A DNA stretch of 20,127 bases, taken from Klebsormidium nitens. Lineage: Eukaryota; Streptophyta; Klebsormidiophyceae; Klebsormidiales; Klebsormidiaceae. Shown in pieces: positions 1-11,700 of this stretch (position 1 is its first letter; each line of letters starts with the position of its first letter). The translations under genes and the position numbers were made by a program. The notes beneath the pieces are model-generated. The model had not been told where the DNA came from, did no database searches, and saw only the letters and a program-made list of their open reading frames with translations. The DNA is taken from assembly GCA_000708835.1 (NCBI GenBank), contig DF237075.1, positions 164,677-184,803 of the forward strand. Reading direction: 5' to 3'.

Positions 1-333
1 GTTAGATCTCATCTTCTCATCCATCAACCTATCAAATCAATAACTTCCAACGTTTATATATGATCATACTTCATTAATCAATTGTCACTTCATTCATTAG
101 AATCCCACAAATATATATCCCCATCACATCATCAACACCAACTTCTCATAACCACACACATCTTCATCATGATACATCTAGTACTTCCATCCCGGCCAGG
201 GCTTTGTTTACCCAACTTTCTTGAACCGTTTGTGATCTTAAACGAAGCAGTTGCGAAGGTTGGAGCGAATGAGCAATAACTAGGCTAACGTTGAACGTTG
301 TTGCATATGCCCTCTTATATGAAGTTTTAAGAT

Positions 334-355
334 ATGCGCGCGCGCGCTCGCGCAT
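334..355. repeat. Alternating CG tract with 7-bp inverted ends
   Basis: A run of nearly pure alternating purine-pyrimidine (mostly GC dinucleotides) is bounded by ATGCGCG at 334-340 and its exact reverse complement CGCGCAT at 349-355. It could form a hairpin or Z-DNA. The structure is seen in the sequence; any function is unknown. Confidence 0.6.
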
Positions 356-476
356 CAGCCATTTTCTCCGACACTTTGTTTTAATCTGTATTATCAGTAT
401 TTATATGTTATTCTGTAATTGTCACTATTATTTTTTACATTTTTTGCGGCGACCACGAAAATGCTGACGTTTGAAA

Positions 477-510
477 AAGCGCGTCTTGACATCATCAAGC
501 GCGTCCTGAC
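477..510. repeat. 14-bp direct repeat, period 20
   Basis: AAGCGCGTCTTGAC at 477-490 is repeated as AAGCGCGTCCTGAC at 497-510 with one mismatch. The second copy runs into ACGCG and a T tract followed by a C tract. It lies in non-coding DNA and its function is unknown. Confidence 0.6.
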
Positions 511-616
511 GCGTTTTTTTTTCCCCCAAGGACGCGCCGAAAGCCGATCTTGGTCGCTGACGCACGGGGGGAACGATGAAGGCGGCAAGTTGCCGATCGA
601 GCGGTCTTTTCCAATT

Positions 617-633
617 TGTACACGCGGTGTACA
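617..633. repeat. 7-bp perfect inverted repeat
   Basis: TGTACAC at 617-623 and GTGTACA at 627-633 are perfect reverse complements separated by GCG. It could be a dimeric protein-binding site or a small hairpin. No adjacent gene start supports either reading. Confidence 0.5.
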
Positions 634-1421
634 CAAATCAGTACGAATGAGTGACAAAAGCTGACGTACGACATCCCACACCCGGAACCCGGGACCCGAT
701 GCGGTCTGGATAGGGGTGCGGGGTTATTGAAACCCTGCAGTTTTCGGATTTGACAAACGTCAGCAAAACCCCGTTTTGGACACCAAGACCCCGATTTTGG
801 TCTGAATAGGCCCTAAGTTACCGTCCCTGGCAACCGTCGAGCGCTCCGCTTTGGTTGATAGTCTTGGTCGGGATGATTTGCATGTTCAATATGGTCAATT
901 GCTTAATTACAAAACATAAACAACGCTCAATGCATTCGACATGCCATTCTTTCCCTGCATGTTATGATTCAAAGTTGCGCTACTATTAATGTACAATTTG
1001 CTAAATATGTCTCCCGCAGTCATTGGAACTCTCGATCGACACCACAAGCTGAAATTGGATCCAATCCGTTAATTAACGTCAATATCGAATATGTATTGAA
1101 TGATCGATGAGCTGTCATCTCACGACGTGCTGCAAAGTTCGACGCATCACAAACTTAGCGCGCGCCAAAGCTCGTTCGCGCGCTCGTTCGAAGGCCATTA
1201 TACTCGTGATTCAAATTGGGGAGTCCTTTGAGCAATTTTCTGTACGTACATTAATATTATGGGACCGGCCTCATTGATCCGTTCAGCAATTCGCGCTGCA
1301 ATTTCCGTTCTTTGAGAATTTCCAAGAGAGGCCTCAGAATAGCTCAAGAATGTTCCAGCTACGTGTCCTTCAATAAGTTTCAATAAGCACTGCTGTTGTT
1401 AAGTTTGAAGCCTAGTATGAC

Positions 1422-4367
1422 CTAACTCGAACCGCAAACAACCGATGTAGAAGCCCGTTGCCGACATCGCCGCCTCATGTTTGCCATCTCTACGTGGGGG
1501 TGGATAGATGTTAGATTCTCACAGCACATAAGGTGCGCTTTTGGGTGCCTACTTGGCTTGAATGCTTGGCGACTAGCGTATAGCGACAGCCCCAACATTT
1601 GAAAATCTGCTACATTTTTCTCGTCTACAATGTACTCTTGTGCAAATCTAGATGCGTCTTCACCGATCTTTCGGACCGTGGCATCGTTATTGATTGCCCA
1701 CTCTACTTTTCTGATCAGGTCGCGCTCCAAGTCGTTCGCCGAAATAGGTATGTAATGCTTGTACGCCTTCAGATCCGGGTAATACCATTGCCTGAAAGCC
1801 TCTTGAACCCTGAATACCACCGAGTTTGCTAGCAACAAGTTTCGGAGTCTATAAGTTGGCCCGGTTCCAAAAACATCCAAGAGGAACTTGAATTCGATCA
1901 CTTGGTCCGTTCCCATTCTTTCTTTGACAGTCATAAGGTTACAGTCGGGCTCTTTCGAGCTAACTGCACCTCCATAGGAAGCTACAACACTTGGATACTT
2001 CGATTCGCACTCCTCTAACGAGCCAGTTTGCTTGATATCGAAAAGATCGGGGCGCAACAAACCCATTCTCAAAACCCGTGCACGCAGTCGGGGGTTACCA
2101 GAGAACGTCCCCCTCCAAAGCAATTTTGGGATCTTCTGATCCCACGGGACCGGAGGGTAAGAGTCTACACGAAAAAGGCTTCCCTGGCTGAAGTTTTGAG
2201 AACTCCAAGTGACACCATAGCTAGGCATAGCAAGCGCAGAGCAAGACTCCCCTGAATCCTCGAGCAGCACGCTCCACGAGAAGACAGGTGCAAGTCGCTG
2301 AGGGAGGGTCCTAAATGCGGCAGGGGCGCACTGGTCACCAAATTCGACGATAAAATCCACATCCGGGATGTCGAACGTTGCCAACACCTCTTGCAACCCC
2401 GTCAATGCATGTATAGCCTGCGAAAAATTCAAGGCCAAGCGATCAAGAGGAGGGTTAATCTGAGACATGGACTGTCAATGCTCCAGCCAGGCAGATGAAT
2501 AAATGAGGAACGTGGAAGATCAACTCTTGGTGTACTCTCGTTAATCTGTTCGAACATAGTGCTTCAGCTGCTTGGTGTACAATTTCTCCAGAAGGCAGTC
2601 GGAGTTGCTTTGAAAATCTCCATCAAGGCAACTGCTAACGAGATTGACCTACTAGATTGGTGACCGTTTTCCTAGTGGCTTTCCTACACCCAGATTCTCC
2701 ACAATGGGTGACTCTGCTTTGACCAAACATAAAGCAGAGTACACAAGCCTGAGCTTTTCAAAGGGGAGCTAAAAGTGGTGACAACAGAATGTTTTCACGT
2801 ATGCGTCAAGAGCCTAGTTATCATCCAGATACGAATCAAGCATTGAAGAGGGTAGGTTTGTCATTTCCAGTTTACCCTTCATGGAGAATGAATTATATTG
2901 TGGCAGGATGCACTTGACTATATGTTGTAGAACTGTTGCTCGCTTGCTGAGCACATAAGCAAACAACCCTGCTTACTTAGAATCTGCTAGGCAAGGAATA
3001 TACGCAGTCAAGCCCGTTTACTCACATAGCGGGGCCAGGAAAGATCGTAGAAGAACGTATCATTGTGTAGTGCTTGCCCCAAGGCAAACCACTCGTTCAC
3101 ATCCAGGATTGTGCCGTTGTGGGAGGGTCTGAAGTCGAGGTTGGGCAGTCGACTATGATTCTGAAGGGCAAAGAAGCGAATTGTGGATCCAAGTGTTTGT
3201 TCACAAATTGCAGGACTTCTGCTTGCACATCAGTGTAAAAAGCAACGATGCTTTTCTGCACAATCTGATACATAACTCTTCTTGATGCAGCTTTGGACTC
3301 TTCTGCTGCCGGCAACTTTTTGCAGCTGGATTCTTCTGCCGTTAAACACCAAGAGAACTTTCCAAGGAGCAGAACTGCAAGCGCAGACCCACATCGGCCG
3401 AAGAAAGAAGCATCTTGCATGTCGAAAGTCACCGATGCAAATTTGATGGCTACAATTTGATCATCAGTGGTGGTGGATATTGACTGTCACGTACCCGCGT
3501 CCCACTCAATTTCCACCACAGTCCCACTTGTTTCTGTGGCACCGGACCTAGTACACCAATCCCATGTATGACAATTGAATATCTCAAAAGGTGCGAACCT
3601 GAGGAACGGGTAAAAAGTAGACCAGATTGTTGATGATCTGAACACGAACGCCACTTTTGCAGTGATCAGTGGTGAACTTGCGCCCAGCCAGTTCCTCTTC
3701 CTTGCTCCAATCCCAGCACATGTTTTGCCAAGCGCCTTCTACCTGTATTGAGCCGTCAGGTTGGAGTGGATCGGTGTTGACAACTACTATGCTTTTCTCG
3801 TGTGGGGTAGGCAGACTTTGCATCAAGGGCATTCAAGTGTTAGCAGTTTTGTCCATAGAAGCCGACGTCATCAGAATAGTGTCTAATATTCTGATTTGAT
3901 ACAGCCAGATCAGCATGCTATGAGAACTTTGCAGCGATAACGTGCAGCGACTGGATTCAACAAGTGCGCACAGAATGACCAACTTTGGTAGAAGTCAATG
4001 GAAAGTTACTAACCTGTTCTTGTGTGATACGAGGGAACGCTTGTAAATCATGCAAGAACCGCAAAACCCTTGAAATACGGACACGATCGCAGCGTCCAGC
4101 TAGATACTTGTCTATGACGGCTTGCTCTGAATCTGTTTGAAGTCCTAAAGTCTCTTCAAAATCTTCTGATGAGGATTCGATGCGAAGGCAAGACTGACGT
4201 GGAAAGAAGTTCTGTCTTATCAAACCTGCATTGACTGTATAGCCTGCAGTGATTAGCTTGTCATCCTTCAATGTAGAGAATGCAATAACAGCCAGGATAG
4301 CAAGGATGGCCACGATCAAGAAAGGTCGTCGAGGCAATGCCAGCAGGCTCAAATGCCGCGTAGCCAT
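1422..4367 (-). CDS. CAP10/GT90-family glycosyltransferase (POGLUT/KDELC-like), type II membrane protein
   Basis: The product is probably a Golgi or ER glycosyltransferase of the GT90 family, which transfers sugars to protein or glycan acceptors; the substrate cannot be told from sequence. My four-exon model is 4367-4014, 3742-3599, 3160-3026 and 2417-1422, all phase 0, giving 542 residues. Residues 15-31 form a hydrophobic anchor just after Arg13-Arg14, as in a type II protein. The GT90 core lies in the large last exon: a D-x-P-D-V-D-F segment leading to FGD (Asp239, at the place of the family's proposed catalytic Asp), then WRG (312-314), a FKFLLD-x-x-G segment (about 387-395) with the family's R-L-R and LLLANS, then YYPDL and HYIPI. 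The core ends near FKPS at about 500, followed by a 42-residue tail with no clear match. The ATG has A at -3 and G at +4. The last exon is firm. Exons 2 and 3 are less certain because their acceptors (ATACAG, TTCAG) depart from the GCAG seen elsewhere in the window, so residues 119-211 may be wrong. Confidence 0.8.
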
Positions 4368-5747
4368 CCTCGCGGGATCCTAGCCAGAAGCAAACGCATT
4401 TCCTTGCTTGTTCAAGATCCTGATTCCTATCCCTTTGGCCCGTGCAGCAGTGCAGGCTGGGATACGGTACTTGCGCAGGTAAACGTAATCTGGACATACA
4501 GCCTTACGGGACTACAGAGTTCCAGCCGGCCACCTGCCGGTGCCCCTTCTGCTTTTTAAATACGGGCGACGATCCCGTTCGCTTGTTAGTTGGATGTCCA
4601 CCCGGGGCGTGTGAAGGTTAAGACCTCAACCTAACAAGAGCAGGCTTTGCTATACGAGCCCAAGCTATAAACCCCCTCACCAACCCGCCCTATTCCTGGG
4701 GGTTTTTCCAATGCGAACATGGTGCACGCATGTCGCCACTTTTAATCAAATTTGCTCGATAGCCGGCAGGACGTACTTTACCGGCCGTCTAAGCTCAGCA
4801 AGGCACGCGGGCGGTACGGTGCCATGTACCGCGGCTGGGGGATCCCCTCTCGGACCAGCCAGGTTTAGTTGTACGGGTTGGAGCCTGGTACAGTGGTAGT
4901 CCTACAACAAACCGATTTCAAAGGAGACTTCCATGTCCGCCCAGGCAAAGACCAATGAGCTTCGAACTACCTGATCAGGCATATCCGTTTGTAAAAGTAA
5001 ATGCCGCCAAGTTCCTCCCCTCAAGCTGGCGCCGTCACTAGCTGGGCCCTCATACGTCCTCAATTCATATTGCATTTGCAGATCACTTTTTGCATGAGGA
5101 ATTGTCACTCATCAAGGGCGATATTCCGATTGAGAAAAAACCGAATGAAAGCGTACTTTGAGCGTGCTAGAGAAATACTGAGAAGAGCATGCAAGTGTAA
5201 AGCTTTAGATCGATCAAATAAAACGAAGGCATTTCCACTTTCCGGTCCTTACGGGGCAATGAGCATGATGCATACTCCATCCGTAGACTGAAACTATTCT
5301 CGCTTTAAGGTCTAATGCTACGTCAATCTGCACGCCTCGTCAAAGGGCACATGGGGCGCCGCGGCCCGGGCATGCCAGGCAACTGAGAAAGCATGCGTGC
5401 TGACCCTCGCCGGCCCACACCATCCTGAAAGGCCAGCGCGCCCCGCCGCCCCGCGGTTAACTTATGCATGCATGCCGAATCCCCGCAGCTCGTCCGACCA
5501 ACGATAGTGAGTGCATGACCGTGCCCGTTCAAACGTTGGTACAGTTAACCATGCCTTCGCATTGTACTAATACTATCGAAGAATGCCTTTCTGACAATTG
5601 ATGCATGGACCCCGGACGTTCAAAGAATGAACTGACGATGATACAGAAGAAAAGCTGTGAAGACTTGAAGCGATCCGCAGCGGTCCCAGAGTAGCAACCG
5701 ACTATCATTGCCAAACACTTCGGTGAGCTTTGTCTCTGATAGGCTGG
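4368..5747. other. Intergenic region between GT90 gene start and TTLL12-like gene end
   Basis: Both flanking genes read leftward, so this stretch should contain the 3' UTR of the TTLL12-like gene at its right and the promoter and 5' UTR of the GT90 gene at its left. Several short open frames exist on both strands but none resembles a known family or has a conserved-looking structure. Two inverted repeats sit at 4582-4638 and 4669-4705. I could not identify a TATA box or polyadenylation signal with confidence. Confidence 0.5.
4669..4705. repeat. 8-bp inverted repeat (C5/G5 stem)
   Basis: AAACCCCC at 4669-4676 pairs exactly with GGGGGTTT at 4698-4705, leaving a 21-base loop, and a T run follows the second arm. 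Another 8-bp inverted pair, CTTGTTAG (4582-4589) and CTAACAAG (4631-4638), lies just upstream. Both sit about 215-340 bases 5' of the GT90 start codon, in its likely promoter. The pairing is seen; a role is inference. Confidence 0.45.
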
Positions 5748-8700
5748 CTACAGTGATTCGAAGCCGTCATCTTCCCTAAAGAACAGGCTTCCAAACACTC
5801 TATTGTAGAAGTCCTTCGCCAGCAGAAGTTTGCCGTCCTGTAGTCGAGGCACGTCGTACTTGCAAGCACGCATCGTGTCCGGGCAGTAGGTGATCTGCGC
5901 ACGCAAATGCGACAGACAAGTTGGAACACGCGACGAGGGCGGTTTCACCCGCGTAAAAAAGGCTGTAAAACGGCGGAAATGAAACCTTACCAAGCGGATG
6001 CGGAACGTAGCAAAACCTGTCCCAGTCGGTGTTCAAACGCAGTTGCCTCGGCGCGGCATCAATGTATTCATTAAAGAGACAGTCTAAAAGCGTGCTTTAA
6101 CTCGTTTTCCGTCGGCGACCAAAGGAAGGGCCTCACGGGGTCACGGCTACAAAGGACTTTCTAGATCAAACGCAAGACGGGGAAGGGCGTGGTGACGTGG
6201 ACGCACCTCGAGCAGTTTCGGCTGCATGTCGGAGTCCAGCATGACGTCAACGCCGTACATGGCGCGTGCGTGCGGGTCGTGCATCTCGGGGTGCACGCGC
6301 GCCGCGCCCTCAAACACCTCGCGGAGCATTGCACGTATGCGCTCATGGATGCCCGACCATTTGACTGCACAGGAGCGAGAGCAAAGGTGAGATGGCTGGA
6401 GTGGTGCCTACATGACTCCAGCTCACCGAAGAGTCGTAGCCATTCAAAGGCAGGAAGGAGCATCTTGAGTTCTCAAATGACAACCCCCGGTACGAGCGAG
6501 CATTCTCGGGGAAAAAGGTCTGCAGTCGAGGACAAAAACGTACTGCGCGCCTGGACTCAATCCAACAGTGAAATGTCCATCTCTGCAGAAGGCAACCGAG
6601 TGCCGTCCTGTGCCGAAACAGCGGCGTGCAAAAGCTACTGTAAGCATATATCTCGAGAAAGCTGCGCAGCAAGACGCACGTTCCCTCAGCTAATAGCGAA
6701 AAATGCCCTGACCCGCGACATGTCGCGTCCAGTCGTCTTTCTGCCAAGCTCCTTAGTGCGCACTCACCGTTGTGGTCCGTCTCGAACTCGGCCACAAATA
6801 GGTCCATGTTGATGTTTTCCAGCTTCCGCCCGTAGTTCTGCGCAAACGAGGACCACTCAGCGGAGCCAACAGCTTCCGGCAGCACTTGACAATGACATGG
6901 CAACTGTAAGACCCCGTCCGACTCTTTGCCCTCGCTTAGCAGGAATAAGAGGTCTGATCGACAACTAGTCCGGAATTTATCAGTTAGCTTCAAGGGCCTA
7001 TTTCTCTCCGATCAATAGGATTCTCCGTTCTAGTTACGGGTAAGCGCAGGGTTCAGTTTGGGGTTGTGCATCAATTTGAAAACAGCAAAACTTCGCTCCT
7101 TGCCCTCATTAAGGTGCTGAGCCTCGTCACTGTGAAAGCAGGCAAAGCGGGGAACCGCACAGGCGACTCTACCGAGCGAAGGCCTCTCGTGAAGGTCTGT
7201 GCGACCAGAAAAGAGCTATGTTAAGACCGGACCGCTGCGTACCATGACGGTGAAGTGCGTTTCGTAGTCGTCGAGGCTGCTCTGGTCCATGGTGTACGGG
7301 TTGTTGGAGAAGCGCGCCTGCACCGTAGACCGCACACAGCATCAGCAACGCTTCCAGCCAGACCGGCGCTGCGGCCAACGAAATGCAGATGCCGCAAAAC
7401 CAAAGGTGAGGCTGGCCAAGTGGGAAGGAGATTTGAACATGAGACCAGTTGCCTCATGAACAACTCTGATATACTTCTCAGCCGCGGATGGCCTTCAGCA
7501 GGTGTAAGGGAGCTTCAGAATGGCTTCATTCGACTCCTGGCACATGCGGAACTCACGAAAAGGATGCCGCTGCCGCGCACGTCACAAACCACGGAACTTA
7601 GAATCCTCCAGCTGTCGAATGTGTCTCGGAGTCTCGTTTCCTTCGACGTTTACCTTCGGACTTGCTAGGGTCGGATTTTGAATACGATTAGATGCTGTCT
7701 CGCGGCTGGATACAGCTCCTACAGGTCCTCTCTTGTACCTTCAAACTATATTCGGCTGCGCATACGATCACGGAAGCTCGATTCTCGACGTTCTCACCCA
7801 GAAGACGTCGTAGAGCAGTACTTCGAGCGGCCGCACGCTGCGCAGGAGGACGACCAGGCGCAGGTCGAATTTGCGGCCGCGGAAAGTGGCGGGCCGCTCA
7901 ATGTACTTCTGACAAATCTTGGGGCCCGTCTCCATCGACCTGCGCGGCAGGGACGGATGTGCGGGGTGCGCACTCTGTCGTCGGTTTACGTGCAAGAAAA
8001 TCTGGGGCCTAGTAACCGAGGTGTAGCAGACTTGAGGATTTCCGGTCAAGCCAATGGACTCTTTGAGTCTGCAAGGCCCAAGTCTTCAATCATGCTCTCT
8101 CGAGCAACTTTCCGAAGTCTTCCCCAGCCAAAGGAAGAGCTCCTTTCGCCAGCTTGGGAGGCCGGTTACAAGTGGAACAAGAGTCTGTCAGCTCAATTCC
8201 GGGCTGCACTTACTAAAGTGAAGAAAATGCGCCCATCTCAACCGTCCTTGCCCGGTGGGATCTCTTTAGCGTTTGACGGCAGCAAGCTGCAGAGCGAAGC
8301 GTGCTCACCGGATGACCTGCACCAGGTTGCGCGTCACGCTGGCGTCGATGCTGCGCGCCATGTTCCACGGCTTCAGGATCCACAGGTTGTCCACGCGCGC
8401 GCGCTCGCGCTCCTGGAAGTCGCCGATCAGCGCGGGCAGCTCCGAGTCCAACTCGTACGTCGGCTGTAGCCACGCGGGCGCGCCGTGGGCCTGCAGACAG
8501 GAGCCCAGTCAAAGGTCAATCGCATGTGTACTCTCAACTGGAATGCGAATTGTCAATCGTCAATTGTCAATTGCGAATTTGTCTGACTCGTTTCAAGACA
8601 GGCTTCTGCTGTTGACCGGGGCGCCCACATGTGAGGGCAGTGTCCTTTTCCATCGAATATGGAACAGTGAGATTCTTCACGCGGCGAACAAACACCAGAA

Positions 8701-11700
8701 ACTTTGAAAGGAACCGCTCGCAAATATGCTGCTCCCTAAAACTCTTTGGCAACTTGTGTATCACTGGTCCAATAAAAGAAGACAGCAGAAACAAGTGGGG
8801 GTTTTGGCTTGAATGATTACGCCCTGTGCACAACCGATTAAAAGCAACAGAAGAGAAGAACATAGCGATATCGGCAATGCAGCTCATCCACGGTTTCACA
8901 TCAATCTCGTTTAGCCAGTTGACGCAAAACCTGTCACGAAAAGAGATCAGGTGAAGCCCACCTGTTTGACGGTATGGGCCAGGTGGTGCTTCATAACGAT
9001 GCACGCCTCGAAGGGGAACTGGTTCATGTACTGGTCCGACCTCAGCCCGAGCGCAGCGCGAGAGGCTTCGTCAATCTGGTCGAACGCCCACACGATGTCC
9101 GCGTCGCGGGGGTCGTCCACTGCCAGCAACGCAGAAGCAGGGCCTCAGAACGGGATCGCAATCAGTGAGTAGAAGACTAGCGGACTAAGGGGTCCATCAA
9201 CAAAGTGAGCAGCGACGTTGTTCCGTTTTGACAAGTGATGAACTCTATTTGCCTTACTTTGACCTCCTGTACACTTTAGCGTGTAGCGTGCGGCAGGGAG
9301 TCCATTTGTGGCGACTGCGACTTCTCAGGTTTTGGAGAAGCGCCAAAACTGAATCTTCATCTGAGCTTGAGGTGCAGAAACGTATCCGCGCGCGGTCCAG
9401 TGAGTTTCTTTTAGAACCTGCTTACTGGAAGCATTCACCTGGTCAGCACGATTGTATGGCAGAAATGCAGATCTGTTGAAGAAGTGCTGATGCCTAGGCA
9501 CGCGAACAGTCCAGGCTCACAGGGCTCGTTATTTCTCAAAACCGCTCGAGCAACATACAAATCTCACAGAATTAAGGTCGACGACCTGGGCGGAAGGCCT
9601 TGAAGGAGCGACAGCAATGGCTGACATGGACAATCACCGCAACCCCGCGCTTTACCTTGCACGAATTCCGGCCGGTTCAGGTGGTCCATGCCCTCCCGGA
9701 TGTCCGTGAAGACCTTGAGCGGACGTCCGTCAGCGGGGCGGATGCTCAGAACGGGGCCCTCGGACGCCGGGGGTGGTGTTGCAGATTGGGGGGAGACCGC
9801 TGCCAGCTTCTTTTTGTAGTCTTGGAAAACCTGCGACTCAAAACAACGAGGCCAGGTATATGTGTTTGCAGAAATTGGGAACGCCAGCCTTGCGAGTGGC
9901 TGAACGGGGGAAGATATCGACTCTTTTTTCGCATTCTTGGCGATGTTTGGAGTGAGAACAGAGGAAGAGATACGTGGGCACTGGCCATCAATCCAGGCCG
10001 CAAATGAGTTCCCTGCTCAGAATTTTAGCAGCCACTTGGCGCCAGCGGATGTGAAGCAGCCGGGACTCAAAAGTCATATCGAGCCTCGTATTAAAGAACG
10101 GACAGGTTTACAAATCAACGCACGGCGTCGGGACGACGTCTTCTGTTGGGCGTTTGCGTAGTGCGTCATGGTGGAAAAATCAACCGTCCTCCATACAAGC
10201 TGATCTTGGACACATCTGGCAATATCTGTGCTGATGAACCGGCAAGAGCAACTGTATAAGCACCTGCTCGAAGTAGTTGGAGGGGGTGTGGAACCAGGCG
10301 GTGAGGCGCGACGAGCGCTGCTTGTCTTCCGTGATGCCCTTGAGGAAGTCGCGAGTGCACTCGTCCCCGCGACGCAGGTCCTCGCACGGCCACAGCAACG
10401 AGTAGCTGCAAGGAGGAACAGTTTCAGGGAGTCAGCAGAAAAGGAGCCAAGCGACGTCACAGTGCTCCAAGGACGTCACAATGCTTGTGTCTTTGGAAAT
10501 GATATAGCTTTAAGCCGACGCTGATTCGAATTTCACTCTTTGAAAAATTAACGAGGCGGGGCAACGCAAGCCGGACTAGAGTAGATACTCGAACTAGCCA
10601 CTTTAATGACTCTTCCAGGATTCCTGATCACATGAGACCCCGGAAGTCCTTGCGTAAGCCTCATCAGGGGCATACCTTGTATTGCTTCGTCTAGCACGTC
10701 GAAAGAACAAGAAAGACAACCCTGAGAAGATCCTGAGACGACTCTGCACTATCATCTGGAACCACTGGATGTAGAAGGAGCAACGCCTAAGACGGCTCTG
10801 TGATGTCTTGTCTCGAACCATCAAAGAGAAGAAAGAGGAAGAGCCGTGCCATCCTATCTCAAACCATCAAAGAGAAGAAAGAGGAAAATTCTGAGACTCG
10901 CGCGGTGGCCCCCTCACCTGACGGCGGAGTTGAGCGTGCCGTCGGGCAGGTACATGAAGGGCATGCAGACCGCGGTGGGGCGGTCGCTGTGGCGCACAGC
11001 AGAGCCGAGCTCGTCCATCACGTACCACACTGCACGCGCGCATCCAAGGCGCAGTAAACCTCCGCTCGCGGCATTTAACATTTTCCAGATGAACGAATTG
11101 TAGCGAGATACGCGTCGACAGTGCTGCCGGCGCGTCTAAACAGTTTCGGCGCAGGGTCCGAGTCGGATGTCTCGACCAAAGAGCCTCCGAAAACTTGCAT
11201 ATCTATGTGCTGTGTGAGAGAGAGCTTTTGAGAGACAAGGCTGCTGGGAAGCTTTGGAGTGCAAATTTGTGAGTACGTTACTTACCTAGAATCCTAAGGT
11301 AGGTGGGAGAAAAACTTCTAGCGTTCTTCAGCATGCTTACATCGGTGAAAAGGAAGGCCCACTGAAGGACAGAAGCGCACCTGGCGTTTCGTCCAATTTT
11401 TCCTCGGTTGCGAGGCGGTACGTGTTGACGAACTGCCACATGGCGCGCAGCACGCGCTCCACCAGGGGCTCGCCAGGCTGCCACGTGGGCAGGCGGGGGT
11501 GCAGGGAAGCCTGCACGTATGTAGGCAGGACAATCAGCAGCCGCGGTTGCTGGTCAGGATGGCGAGGCACGAGTCCGAGTCAACCACAGCTTTGCAACTA
11601 TTTCGGTTCCCTTGCAATACCCCCTCTTAAAGGACTATCTGCGAACTTTGAGGCAGTATAGAAAGATCGTCAAGGTAGAATTGAGGACCATCAGGAAACG

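Larger units (their letters stand above)
1..1421. other. Intergenic region, no supported gene
   Basis: I see no convincing coding exon here. The first 450 bases are AT-rich, with runs of T and short ATCAA-type words. They are followed by a GC-rich patch with alternating CG and short direct and inverted repeats (334-355, 477-510, 617-633, 1170-1190). A minus-strand open stretch at 1383-1198 encodes a plausible-looking helical peptide, but it has no ATG at its start and no recognised family. It could be a stray 3' exon or the 3' UTR of the GT90 gene that stops at 1422. The region should contain that gene's 3' UTR and polyadenylation site, which I could not place. Confidence 0.5.

Noticed and set aside
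1198-1383. 61-codon minus-strand open frame beyond the GT90 stop
   Set aside because: The peptide looks protein-like but has no ATG start, no family match and no proven splice link. It is kept only as a possible alternative 3' exon.
3097-3432. 111-codon minus-strand open frame in the GT90 gene
   Set aside because: It starts with GTG and its frame disagrees with the exon (3160-3026) that joins in phase to both neighbours and ends at a strong GTGAGT donor. It is probably mostly intron.
4880-4960. tRNA-like stretch (an A-box-like word, TGGTACAGTGG)
   Set aside because: There is no B box, no cloverleaf pairing and no anticodon arm at the right distance.
6189-6812. 207-codon plus-strand open frame
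   Set aside because: It is the antisense shadow of TTLL12 exons 14-15, with no family resemblance.
6343-6993. 216-codon minus-strand open frame
   Set aside because: It reads through intron 13, exon 14 and intron 14 of the TTLL12-like gene. Only the exon part resembles the family, and clear splice sites bound it.
7678-8469. 263-codon plus-strand open frame
   Set aside because: It is antisense to exons 11 and 12 of the TTLL12-like gene, begins with TTG rather than ATG, and has no recognisable domain. The minus-strand exons match their family closely.
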